Positions 11,247-22,091 are shown, counted from the stretch's first letter. The stretch: DNA of 64,000 nt from Buxus sempervirens (GCA_947561395.2 OX387183.1:43134901-43198900); one strand, 5' to 3'. Translations and numbers: made by a program. The notes: generated by a model not told the origin, from the sequence alone.

Positions 11247-14121
11247 CTATGCCTCCGCAGGTCCATCTCCTCTGCCACGGCCTCTGCCTCGAGATCGTCG
11301 ACACCCAAAGACTATCGGCACTTTATCACGAGCAGAAATACACTCCCTCCTGCAGCCCAAAATAAATTGAATGTCATACAAAAACAAGAATAGAAGTCAA
11401 GGGCATAGAAGAAACACACCTAGAGTCAGCTGAAGAAGCAGGGGCAGACCCCGGGAGGTCTGCGTCTCTAGTAGACTCAGAATCAAGCTCTGCAGGAACG
11501 GGCTCAACCACAAGATCGACACCAATAGCAGGCTCAGAAGCTGGAGTCGACACCTCTGGAACATTGATCACAGGTGGGGGGTCTATCACAGCCTCGGTAG
11601 CAACAAAATCAGTACCAGGAACAGCAGTCTCTACCTCAGGCTCTACAGGATCAGCTGAAGCCTCCTCTATTACATGGCCTCCACGGTAGGCTCCATCACA
11701 GCGGTATCCATGGCCAACTCCATATCTACACCAGCAGATGCATCAGGAGGAGTCTCGGGTGCTGGGGTAGACTCTGGCACATCCTCAACAGTAGGTACAA
11801 TATTAGCCTCGACCTCAGGCTCTGCTGCAGGTGCCTCTACCGGACTGGGAGAAGTCACGAACTCCACCCGTGCCACAGAAAATACCTCACCGCGAAGATG
11901 CATAGGCACAGGTGAAGCAGGTGAAGAAGGGCCAGCCGTGTCATCCTGAAAATAAGAAAAGAAATTGGAGTCAAAACAGATAAGCAGATATAAGAGCAGA
12001 AATGGAAAGAGGTGAAAGAATTAACCTGGGTATGAGATGGACCCGCCTGGTCCTGTGCATCAGAAGGGCCCGCCTGGCCCTGTGCCCTGGCAAGTTGTCC
12101 CCGGAGGTCTGAAGTAGTGATGTAGAGGACGTCCCGCTCGGCAATAGCAGCATCTCGCTGACGCTCTATATCAGCATACCGAGATCGGATCTCTGCCAGC
12201 TGAGCCTCCTGAAATAAAAGAGAAGTTGTCAGAAAATGTCAAGATCAAATGAAAATAGAAGGTGAAAAGGGAGAAGGCATACCGTAGTGTCATAGGCCCT
12301 AATCATTACCCCTCCAATCTCCGTGACTCCGCCACGGACAGGAATAGGTGGCATGAGGCACCCAACTGAAGATCGCCTGAACCAGGCATCATAGGCACCC
12401 TCCTCTAATAAAGTCTCTGCCTCAGTCCAATCTAGGAACTGAGCAGGATCAACCGGCATAGGAGGATAGGAAGGCGTAGTATCTGGAGGGATGGCAGGAA
12501 TCCTAGGCTCGCCGACGTGTTGATAGAAGAAGCGCTCGCCGCAGTACCAGATGCTACCCATCTGACCAATGAAGAACTAATATCTTTGACGTCTCTGGTC
12601 AGGGGCAAAAGCATCATCTCTGGCCGCATACAGGGCCAACACCTCATGAATGTCCTCCATCCTGGGGACGAACAGCTGAAAAATAGAAAAGTGATATTAG
12701 ACATGTGATCCAGGAGAAGAAAAAGAAAAGAAAAAAGAAGAGAGAAGAAGAAGTAAAGCAGATTACCTCAGATCGATACAGCCTGTCCAGGTGGGCCCGG
12801 GCAGACCGAGGACAACTCTTTTCAGAGTCGTGCTCCACATGACACCATCTACGAGCCATAGGATATGTCTCCTCTGACATCATAAAGGTAGGGCGGAAAT
12901 AGGGGATATACACCCTAGCAAAGAACTGCAAAAAGAAGAAAAAGGGTCAAAAAGAATAGAAAAGAAAGAAAGAAAAAGAAAGAGAAAGAAAGAGAGGAGA
13001 AATAATTGTTTCACTTGCAGAAAGGGCCAGAAGAATCGGCACCCAACCCCAGCTCCTCGAGAAGTAGAGAGGCCGCTCACTGATCGGCGCAAGCCGGCCA
13101 GAATATTACCAAAAATGAGCGGGCCCCATGCATACCTCCTCGCTCGCTGAAGATCTCCCAATAAACTCAAGAAATGAGGACTAATTGAAGTCGTGTTCTC
13201 TAGGAAGAAGCAGGAGCCCATCATGTAAAGAAAAAGGAATCGGAAGGCAAACGGGAAAACTGGATCACCGGCGGCAAGTTGGCCAAACTGCCTCACCCGG
13301 AAAGTCTCTCTCAACCAAGTCAGAGACAATCTCGCTCTCCCTCTATCCCATGCCTCAGGAGGTAGCACGATATAACCAAGATAAGCGGCAATCTCATCAG
13401 TATCTGGCATCCCCATCTCAGGAATAACATCACCGATCATCCTGATCCCGGTGATAAGCGTGAAGTCAGACGGCCTGATCCCAATCTCGATATCCGGAAA
13501 ATGGAAACTCAACGTCTCAGAGAAGAATCTCTCCAGCAGCGCCGCAATAAGGTCCCGATCCAGGCGCACATCTGGGATGGTGATGAATAGCCCAAAGCCA
13601 TACAAGCCTAACTCCCGACAGTAGGCCGAACTGCAAGATCCAATAAATCTGATAAAGCTAGCCCAGCTCCCACGATAATGAGACATGGGATACTCCAAAG
13701 GGATATCTGCTCTAATACACGCTGAGGGATGAGTCCTCAAGCCATGCAAAAGGTCAGTATCCCTAATCTGGGCAGCTACCTCCTCAGGGACCTCAACTCT
13801 GGTCCTGGCTCCATCTCTGCCCCCACCTCGGCGCCTACTATGGCTCCTGTCTCTCCCCGAAGCATCAACTGCCGGCTAAAGAAACAATTGAAGGGAGAAA
13901 GGATCAGGGTGAATTTTGTGAAGGAATGAGAAATTTCAGAAAAGATTAGAGTATACCTCTGGGGTCGCCTCACGCGAATCCCCAGAAAGGAGATCTGGAA
14001 CATCCGAATCGGAATTGCTCTCAGCCCTCGAAGACGAGGCCACATCAGCATGGTCCCTCCTAACCCTCGAGGAGGAAGGCTCATCTGCAGGATCCCTGGA
14101 AGCTGATCGAAGGCAGGCCAT
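11247..14121 (-). pseudogene. Antisense gene 1 of B: plant mobile domain protein, 7 exons
   Basis: Seven exons can be placed by GT/AG sites and phase: 14121-13957, 13875-13015, 12925-12767, 12675-12283, 12208-12026, 11945-11420 and 11349-11247. Exon 2 carries a domain like the plant mobile domain of MAIN/MAIL proteins: SFHFPDIEIGIRPSDFTLIT, then YMMGSCFF and YAWGPLIFGNILAGLRR. Exon 5 is coiled-coil-like. Exon 6 is long, acidic and proline-rich. Exon 7 ends with SRGRGRGRGDG, an RG-rich tail. One TAG at 12577-12579 replaces a Q codon that is kept in B' (YQCF), and one frame change is needed near 11671. Otherwise the gene reads through. The family is linked to silencing and gene control in plants; the role of this copy is unknown. 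An apparent ORF start at 13749 is a TTG codon, not an ATG. Confidence 0.7.
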
Positions 14122-15039
14122 CTACAGTTCAAACCAGGGAGATGGTTAATTATTCTTGTTAAAATTTTTAATTGCTTATTTTTATTTTAACCAAGTTTAA
14201 TTGATTGGCAGGAAAAAGAAAAAATGGAGAATAGAAGAAAGTGCTTCAGATACTCCTGATCAAATCAAGAATCAACTGAAGGAGTTTATTTTCTGTCTTA
14301 AGATATTTTATTGGTCTTAGCTTTAACCAAGAAATTATGTAGATAAATTATATAAGAAGTACAGGCTTCTTGTATATTCTCTTTATAAAAAATGAAAAAA
14401 GTGTGTTAAGGATTTATTCTAATCTTTTGTTTGTTGGTTTCAGGATAGAAGTTCAAGTCTACTTGTATGGACACTGGAATAACAAAGTCAGAAAGCTATT
14501 GTTCATGTCAAGATAATAGACTTCAATTGGAAGCCAGCCACTCAAGGGCAAAGATTCCAACCTCCCATTCAGAAAATATGCAGAAAGATCAGTTAAGAAA
14601 TTAGAGAAAAATTTTGCAAGCGACAGGCCGCACATATCATTAACAAGAAAAATCAGCATACGGATTGGCATTTGAGGATGTATTCATTCAAAGGCTGGAA
14701 AATGAAGAAAATCAGCAGCAAAAGTATGAGCTTATCAAAGCTACAATTCAAAATTTTGGGGAGCAGATAGGCATGCGTGGAAATAGAAAATGTACAACAT
14801 TCAAGTTGATGGAATTGCACAATAGAAGTTAACATATGCAAGAATAACAAAACCATGCATTTTGCACATCAGTTCTCAAGGAAGCATGTAACATTCACAG
14901 CAATCAATCAGAAGCAAAAAAAATGCAAAAAGTGAAATCAGATGGTCGAGCATGAATTGAGAAACTATCATTTGAAGACAGAAGATTCGTCTAGTGAATG
15001 CTATCATTGTTTAGCATAAAATGAGGTTCGGTCACTTAC
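14122..15039 (-). other. Probable 5'-UTR intron of antisense gene 1 (B)
   Basis: A perfect minus-strand donor CAG|GTAAGT lies at 15042-15035. An acceptor-like CTGTAG lies directly before the ATG at 14121. The 918-base stretch between has no coding signal. B' keeps the donor (near 50064). Confidence 0.5.
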
Positions 15040-15415
15040 CTGTCTCGATTGAAAGGAGAAGTTTTATAAGCTAAAAATCTTACTCCACCAGAGCTTCAAA
15101 GGATGATTCACGGTCGTTTGGTATGATTCGAAGCACACCCAAGAGCTTAACCATAGTCACGACAGTGGAAGAAGAAAAAAGAAGATTTCCGGAGATGTCG
15201 AATGGTTGCTTGCCAACAGTGGTTGCCAGAATAGAAAAGATGAAGTCGCCGGAGAACAATGATCGCCGGAGAACAGTGGTCGTCGGAGATTAGAAGAGGA
15301 AGAAAGGGAAACCATAAGAGAAGATACGGGCACAAGAAGTTAGGGCAGAAATGTGAGCAGAAGAGAAGAAAGTCGCGGCCGCGGTTAAGAAGGAGGTCAA
15401 AATCCGTAAAAACAG
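15040..15415 (-). other. Probable 5' leader exon of antisense gene 1 (B)
   Basis: GCCGGAGAA-type repeats lie at 15190-15295, and a similar GCCGG-rich stretch is in B' around 50200-50350 and 61503-61530. No coding frame is convincing. Confidence 0.4.
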
Positions 15416-15510
15416 TACGGGTAGCAGACGCCCGTGGAGGTAATTCAGTCCCTTTCGCCTGTAGAACATTTACGGGCAGCATCTGTCCGTAATGAAAATA
15501 CGGGCGAAAC
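15415..15510. promoter_or_regulatory. TACGGGCA palindromes at antisense gene 1 promoter (B)
   Basis: TACGGGTAGCAGACGCCCGT, TTTACGGGCAGCATCTGTCC with GTAA, and TACGGGCG lie within 95 bases. In B' the same place (61628-61695) has TATCCGAC palindromes instead and a clear minus-strand TATATAA box next to them. The TATA box is not clear in B. Confidence 0.55.
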
Positions 15511-15836
15511 AGAAATTGTCTTTTTTATTATTTTCTCCACACTTATCAGGAGATCAATGTCTATATTAGTTGTAAGTTGCAAGGATTGTCATCTTACCCA
15601 CTTTTGTTTTAAAATTTTTGTCTCAAATCTCACTTCATAGCCACGAGAGCTCAATGAGAGGAGAGAGGAGGATTTGGCCCTTAAGCTGAGGGACTTTTAG
15701 CAAATCTTCCGCAATGAATTCTTTTTACCAAAATCATCCATTTAATCCTTGCAGAGTGCAATTAGTTAGACAAAGATCTCAAAAAGTGCAATTGGTGGGT
15801 CTTTTTACTCTCTGCTCGTAATTGGTTCCAATTACA
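15511..15836. other. Spacer before the PPT of B
   Basis: No gene is visible. It includes CCACGAGAGCTCAATGAG and CAAATCTTCCGCAATGAATT blocks with counterparts in B' near 61910 and 62075-62095. Confidence 0.5.
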
Positions 15837-15853
15837 AGCAAAGAGGGGGCAGT
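15837..15853 (+). promoter_or_regulatory. Polypurine tract of element B
   Basis: AGCAAAGAGGGGGCAGT directly precedes the TGTAGACACC start of the 3' LTR, as expected for the plus-strand primer. B' has GCAAAGAGAGGCAGT at 62188-62202. Confidence 0.85.
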
Positions 15854-15952
15854 TGTAGACACCCCAAATTGCACTACAAAATGAGAAAATAATGAAAACA
15901 TTAATTGGAATTTAAAACAAGCCAAAATTGCATGAAAATCAATAATTCAAGC

Positions 15953-16080
15953 ATTGACCGTATTGTCACTACGAGCTAAGCATGCCCGAATTTTGAATAC
16001 GGGCACGCAGTGCCCGTAATGAATATACGGGCACCATTGGACCGTAACTCATTTACGGGCACTTTAGACTCGTGCGAGTT
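15953..16080 (+). promoter_or_regulatory. U3 palindromes of LTR B (TACGGGCA type)
   Basis: At least three TACGGGCA/TGCCCGTA arms (ATACGGGCACGCAGTGCCCG with TAAT, ATACGGGCACC with GGACCGTAA, TTACGGGCAC) lie about 190 bases before the TATA box. Confidence 0.7.
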
Positions 16081-16260
16081 TTATTCTTCTCTCGATTTCT
16101 GAGTATTATCTTTAGTCCAATATCCCTTTTAATGAGCGAATTATATCATTATTTCGTTCGGAATATCCTTGTTGGCTATGGATGGGCATTATCTTGTGTT
16201 TAACTCAAACTGAAACTCTATCTTGCCAAACCTTGGACCAACCATACCCCTGGGTGTGCC

Positions 16261-16268
16261 TATAAATA
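16261..16268 (+). promoter_or_regulatory. TATA box of LTR B
   Basis: CCTATAAATAGA lies in the LTR at the same place as the 62613 box of B'. The R region would start some 30 bases on. Confidence 0.75.
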
Positions 16269-16489
16269 GAGGGTCTCTCCTCTAGCAAGGGGCCACGAAA
16301 ATTTGAAGTCCAAGGAACTCCAAGAGAAGAGAGGAATCCCTGCTGCTCTGCCTGCTCAATCCAGGTAAGTCCCTTTTCCCTTTTATTTTCTGTCTTCAAT
16401 TCTAGAGATAATAGGATCTTCTCAATTGCTGTAGAATAAGGTCATCTTTTGTCTTGTATTCTTAAACTTGTCTCTAAGTACCTCAAGAG

Positions 16490-16710
16490 TCTCTCTAGCC
16501 GTAAAACGTGAAAAGAGAGCTAGGGGAAAGGGGAACAGGTGGATCCCTAGAATAGGACCCCATAATCTGTTTTTCTCCCTTTTTCTAGAATAAGGCCTTT
16601 GATTGTGTTTGTATACCCAAACCTATCTCCAAGTACCTCAAGAATCCTCTCTAGCCGTAAAACGTGAAAAGAGAGCTAAGGGAAAAGAGAACAGGTGGAT
16701 CCGTAGGGTA
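16490..16710 (+). repeat. Duplicated CCGTAAAACGTG unit in LTR B
   Basis: A ~60-base block with AGCCGTAAAACGTGAAAAGA occurs at 16497 and again at 16653, a 156-bp period. The LTR of B' has counterparts near 62855 and 62990. Confidence 0.7.
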
Positions 16711-17657
16711 GACCCCCATGTGCTCAAATCTGTGAGATGTGGCTATTCTGAATATCCTGATCATGTTTTAATGATTTTATGTTGAATCTGAATGAATCAT
16801 ATGAATCCATGATGTTTATAGCATGAGATCCCCACTTTTTCCTAAAATTTGGATTTTCACCACTTTTGCACCTACAGCACTGTTTTCGTGATTTTTGTGA
16901 TATTAGGCTAAGATCCTGGATCTATAATGATCAATATGGTATATCTGGATCCAAAAGCCTGAAAGTAAATTCTAGGGTTTCATGATATGGTTTTTGAGTC
17001 GTTTTTCATTATTGAGAGAAGACCCTACGGTCTAAGTTCTCCCCTTTTGATGTTCTTCATCAACGTGGGTATTTTTGGTTTTTATTTTTTGATTTACAGT
17101 GAAATTTGGGCTATAGCTATGTCCTGGACTGTTCAAGTTCAATTTTGAAATATTTTATAAAAATCATATTTTTCTAGATCTCTAGAATTTGACTTGAAGG
17201 TAGATTTATGGATTTTTCACTTTAGATTGGTTTTATTTGATTTTATCTTAATTTTATTTTGATCATGAAACCCTAAGAATGGTATGATCATATTTGAAAG
17301 TTCTGGATCAATCAGGCTATTCGTATGAAAAAACCATACAGTTTTGTCTTTTTTGTGATTTTTTGTGATTTTTATAGCAAGCCTTTTTCCTTTATTTTAA
17401 GATGAACAATACCTGGCAACCACCTTGTATGGATGAATAGGGGTGCCTAACACCTTCCCCTGTTCATAACCTAATCCCCTTACCCATCTCTGGTTGTTTT
17501 TTTAAGAGGGTTATTTTAACCCTAAATTTGCCTTTTGTGCTTATTTGATATTTTGGTGTCCATTCACACCTAAATTGAATGGTGGCGACTCTTTGTTTTA
17601 ATTGATCCCGCGTGATGATTTAGGAAGTTATTAAATTGATTTTTCCCATGTCTCACA

Positions 17658-19030
17658 CTAGTGCCACCAACTCCAGGAAGACCACTGATTCTGTACTTGT
17701 CAGTGTTAGAAACGTCGATGAGATGTGTCTTGGGGCAGCATGATGAGACTGGTAGAAAAGAAAGGGCAATTTACTATTTGAGTAAAAAATTCACAGAATA
17801 CGAAGCCAAGTACTCACCATTGGAAAAGACCTGTTGTGCTCTATTGTGGGCAACTCAGAGGCTAAGGCATTACTTCCTTAGTCACTCCACATTATTGATA
17901 TCCCAGATGGACCCTCTGAAGTATTTATTTGAGAAACCGGCACTAACTGGCAGAACAGCGAAGTGGCAACTGCTACTATCTGAGTTTGACCTCACGTATA
18001 TCACTCAGAAAGCAATTAAGGGTCAAGCCATTGCTGATCACTTGGCTGCGCATCCTTTGCCAGAATACCAACCTTTGAAGACCAACTTTCCTGATGAGGC
18101 AATTCTATTTACTGAAGAAGAGGAAAGTGAAAGTTCTTGGTAGATGTTCTTTGATGGGGCCGCCAACATGAATGGAAATGGAATAGGGGCAGTCTTGGTC
18201 AAACCAGATGGTTCACACATCCCGATTGCAGTGAAACTGAGATTCCAGTACACCAATAATATTGCAGAGTATGAAGCATGTATAATTGGGTTGCAAGCCC
18301 CTGTAGATCATGAAGTGGAGGAACTTGACATATACGGAAATTCAAGTCTTATCATCTTCCAAACAACTGGTGAATGGAAAACCAAGGATCACAAACTGAT
18401 CCCCTATCACCAGTATTTGGAAGAAATAAGCACAAACTTGACTCAAATTTCCTTGAACTATATGCCAAGGGCCAAGAATCAGTTCGCGGATGCTCTTGCA
18501 ACATTGGCTTCAATGGTCAGCATTCCAGAAGGGGTAGACACCAAACCACTGAAAATTGAGGTCAGAGATGAACCAACTTATTGTCTTGTTCTAGAGGGAT
18601 CACCAGAAGAGGAAACACCATGGTTTCAAGATATCAAAAATTTCTTGAATGATAGAAGTTTGCCAGAAAATGCCACTTCTACTGAGAAGAGGACAACACA
18701 GAGATTGGCTGGTTAGTTCCTACTAAGTGGAGGACATTTGTACAAAAGGTCACATAACGATATTCTGCTCAGATGTGTTGCTAAGGCTAAGTCAGAAAGG
18801 TTGATTGAGACTGTACATGGAGGAGTCTGTGGACCCCATATGAACAGACACATGCTTGCAAAGAAGATCCTGCGGTTGGGATACTATTGGTCAACGATGG
18901 AGCATGACCGCTGTATACATGTCAAGAGGTGTCACCAATGTCAGATATATGCAAATAACAAGCATGCACCCCCAAGTGAGTTGCACAACATGACATCACC
19001 GTGGCCCTTCTCTATGTGGGGCATAGACGT
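17658..19030 (+). pseudogene. pol of B': RT end, RNase H, aRNH, integrase zinc finger
   Basis: The fragment starts inside RT and holds, in order, the RT-linked RNase H (GQHDETGRKERAIYYLSKKF near 17740), a second RNase H of the type in Tat elements (FFDGAANMNG at 18146, AEYEA, an altered GNSSLI in place of GDSSLI, DALATLASM), the integrase zinc-binding region (HGGVCGPHM, then CHQC at 18937) and the first integrase aspartate (WGIDV at 19017). TAG codons at 18141-18143 and 18714-18716 stand where element A has Q. A D-to-N change at the second RNase H site would itself be damaging. The sequence is cut at 19030 by element A. Confidence 0.85.
19026..19030. repeat. Target site duplication GACGT, left (element A)
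   Basis: GACGT precedes the TGTAAGCACC start of the 5' LTR. The same five bases follow the 3' LTR at 42263-42267. Confidence 0.95.
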
Positions 19031-19160
19031 TGTAAGCACCTCATTTTTGCGTTCCCAAAAAAGCCAAAAAATACAAAATCCTGCTAAAAAGTAAAACCCA
19101 AGGGGGTCGAAAGTTGACCTTTCGATCAGATGAGATCTGGCTACCTTGTTGTATCTCAAT

Positions 19161-19535
19161 GGATAGAGAATCTTGACACGGTTCCAACGCAACTGAGTTG
19201 GCTGGAATCGGAGTCCGGATGAAGGTTTTGCGGGAGGTCAAACTTGAGGAAGAGCCGAGAGTTGACTTTTCCTCGATTTCCGTGCCAAGTACCTTTGACC
19301 TATGCCATTAGATAGAGAATCTTGACACGGTTCCAACGCAACTGAGTTTGCTGGAATCGGAGTCCGGATGAGGGTTGTACGGGCGGTCAAACTTGAAGAT
19401 GAGCCGAAAGTTGACTTTTCCTCGAACCCCGTGCCAAGTGCTTAACCCTATGTCATTGAATAGAGGGCTCCGATACGAATTCAACGCAATTGAGTTTGCT
19501 CAAATCGGAGATCAGATGAAAGAGATATGAGCTGT
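19161..19535 (+). repeat. Three tandem units of ~148 bp at the start of LTR A
   Basis: Units begin at 19161, 19310 and 19458 (GGATAGAGAATC or variants). Each holds AACGCAACTGAGTT or AACGCAATTGAGTT. Confidence 0.8.
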
Positions 19536-19750
19536 CGAAGTTTTCGGGCACCAAAAGCCGGAAACTGCACACGTGGTGCAGGAACTGCACACGTGGCAGC
19601 CAATGCAGCAAAATATCTCGGGGGCTAAATCTTGAATATCCAAAATTCTCAAGGACTAAACAAAAATTCGTACGGGGCAATCCATAGATATCCAAAAGTG
19701 TCAAATCGGTCGAATCGGTCAAGTCAAAGGGCAAATCCGTAATTTTTTGA

Positions 19751-20012
19751 TTTGTATCCGGTCAAATATACCGGATACACATACCCTTGTGTATATCCGG
19801 ACTCCAAGGCCAGATACGAAGATCTGCTCGGCGAGATTCTCGCCGATTCTCCGACAAATTCGCGGCGGAATTAATTTTTGCCAATTATTATGTTTTGTAT
19901 CCGGACTCCAAGACCGGATACAAAGGCAGCTTAGTGTATCCGGCCTTGGAGGCGGGATACACGGCGGGATACACAGGGTATATAGTGTATCCGGACTCCA
20001 AGTCCGGATACA
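19751..20012 (+). promoter_or_regulatory. U3 palindromes TATCCGGA...TCCGGATA of element A
   Basis: At least four palindromes with TATCCGG/CCGGATA arms occur: 19751-19776, 19790-19816 (degenerate), 19896-19922 and 19986-20012. A fifth, at 19933-19960, has one arm changed to CGGGATACA and is duplicated. The last ends 11 bases before the TATA box. Confidence 0.8.
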
Positions 20013-20023
20013 TTAAGTTTTTT

Positions 20024-20030
20024 TATAAAA
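20024..20030 (+). promoter_or_regulatory. TATA box of the 5' LTR of A
   Basis: TATAAAAGGGGGCAGC follows the last palindrome. The 3' LTR has the same at 39147, and C has it reversed near 60661. Confidence 0.75.
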
Positions 20031-22023
20031 GGGGGCAGCTGCCCCCTTTCCAATGGTTGGATGATTCCACTGTGCTTAGGCCTCCTTGCCCGACCTTTGC
20101 TCATCTGAACCCTCCCTCTCCAGCACCCATTGACCCCCACCACCTTTCCACCACCACCCCAAGGCAGCTCCACCCCCTCTCCTCCTCCTTCCTCCTCACC
20201 TCTCACCCACCAAGTGTCAAGAAGGAGAGGTTGCTTGCTGTTGCTACTGTGGGAGGACTTACCAGCTGCTGTCCCTCCTCAAGGAAGTGCCTCCACCTCC
20301 ACCTGGAAGCCAAGAACCACCAGGTATGGTTCCCCATTATGTTGTGACCATCATACATTAAAATCAGATTTTTCCAAAAATGTTCCTACGTTTGCTTCCT
20401 TCTTCGCATGGGTTCATTTTCATGGTAGCCTAAGCATGTGTTACTGTTTCTTTCATGGCATGAGAACCACCACCGGTAAGGAGTCTACGTAGGGTTTTTT
20501 AAGGAAGCATAGGATTTTATTTTAACATACTTTTAATCTCTTTTGGTTGCGGTCCATGGGTTCATATTAAGTTTTTTCAGAAGGAGCATGATCCTTCCCA
20601 CTTTACAATCTGATGTACCCCGTATCAGCCCCCATTTCCTTTCCATTTCTTCTCTCTTCTCATCTTTCTCTATGGTCTTTGAGGATTGGTTTGACTGGTC
20701 GTAGCCTTGCTCCAGCTTCTTGTTCTCTTTTTCATGTCACATGCTTGTTTGCTACTTGGTATCAAGAGGGAATGCACCTTCTTTCTTCTTCCTTGAATCT
20801 GCTAATTTTTGTTGTCTCTAAAACATGCTGGTTACTAATTATGTAGCATGACCTTGCATTGATCACTTGCTTTGTTTTTTAGCCATATGCATGCAACCAT
20901 GCTCAATCCACCCCAGCCCTTCCATTGCTGTATTTTTTGATGTATATGCTATTGATTAGGTGCATCGATATGGCTTTAGTTACCTTTTTTTTTTGACATG
21001 CATGTATGCAGGCTCCCCTCCCCCATATAACCACCTGGTATGTTGCTCTTTTTATCCTCCCATGGCTCTCCTTTGCCCCCTTTGAACCTCTTACCTTTCT
21101 TAGCATTAATATGCCCCATGTCCAGCTACTGTTATGCCTCCAACCCCTTTGGAAGCTGCTGTTACAGCAGGTGTAAGCCCCCTGCTACAGCTGCTGTCCC
21201 CGCAAGCTTACCCCCACACCTACACCACCAGGGCAGCCCCACCCCAAGTGCCAGGTGGAGGTGCTTACCCAGCAATCCCAAGGTGTCTTCATATGCATAT
21301 TTGGGCATAGGCTGCCCTATTGAGCCTTTGGTGAGAGACCATCTTGATGCTTGGTAGCTGCTGTGTTTTTGTTGTTTGTTTATTGAATGACCACTTGCTG
21401 CCCCTGGTTGTGCATTAACATGCCTACACAGCCCCTCAAGCCTCACTTGTTTGCTTCCCATGAGCACACAATATGCTCCTTTTTAATTATTTTTCTCATG
21501 CCATCTTGATGAGTATGCAAGACCCTTTTGGGGCTGCTGCTGGCAGCAGCAGCAGCCCCCATTGGTCAAGGTTTAGTTGAGTGCCAAGCCCCATTGTGGG
21601 CACCATGAAGGTAACCCGAGCCCCTACAAACCCCATGCATTGTTCACCACCATTGCATGATTAAGGCCCATGTGAGCTTCTTTTGTTAGCTGCTGTTCTC
21701 TTGCTCTTATTTGACTGTTTGGATGCATGGCCATTGGGTTCTAATTTCTTGCGAAGCGATAGCATGGAATCATGGAATCTGGAGGTGCAAGGACCCCTAC
21801 CTTGCTGCTGTAATTGTTGGAGAAGGAGGGATAAGGGCAGCAAGCCCCATGCCTTCCAATGTCTCCATAGCTTTATGAGAAACCAAAAGGGGAGGCCAAA
21901 TGAGGCCTTCCCCCCAAACCTGAGCTAGTGTGGGCCCTCTCAGGGGCCCACCAAACCTTAGAAAGGCCTTAGGAAGCCCCTGGAAACGATCCCAATGGCC
22001 TAAGCCCAAAAAGGCCATTTTTT

Positions 22024-22091
22024 AGGTGATCCGGCAACTCAGGCCGGATCACCTACGGCCTGTGTGTATCCGGCAACTAAGGCCGAATACA
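22024..22091. repeat. Second palindrome cluster in LTR A
   Basis: GGTGATCCGG/CCGGATCACC at 22026-22053 and TGTATCCGG/CCGAATACA at 22065-22091 lie far downstream of the TATA box, hence probably in transcribed sequence. Confidence 0.7.

Larger units (their letters stand above)
7797..17657 (+). mobile_element. Element B: 3' half of a Tat-type Ty3/gypsy element
   Basis: This is the 3' half of an element whose 5' half lies left of the window. In order it holds the integrase C-terminus, a spacer with an inverted repeat, two antisense genes, a leader region, a polypurine tract and a 3' LTR. At 17657/17658 its LTR ends inside the RT/RNase H coding sequence of a sister element, B', and the B' reading frame resumes at once. 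The left end is cut by LTR A#2. Parallel sequence in B' (42268-50356 plus 61503-64000) has the same order of parts. Confidence 0.85.
15854..17657 (+). mobile_element. 3' LTR of element B (~1.8 kb)
   Basis: It starts TGTAGACACCCCAAATTGCA, the same start as the B' LTR at 62203, and ends TCTCACA before B' coding sequence. It has a TATAAATAG box at 16261, a GGGTGCCTAACACCTTCCCC block at 17433-17452 and a GGTGGCGACTC motif near 17583. The exact last base is uncertain by about two because the 5' end of B lies outside the window and the target duplication cannot be checked. Confidence 0.85.

Noticed and set aside
11674-11949. Plus-strand frame of 91 codons
   Set aside because: It is the reverse of the acidic, proline-rich exon 6 of antisense gene 1.
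19787-20347. Plus-strand frame of 186 codons in the 5' LTR of A
   Set aside because: It runs through the palindromes and TATA region of the LTR; a similar frame in the 3' LTR only reflects LTR identity.
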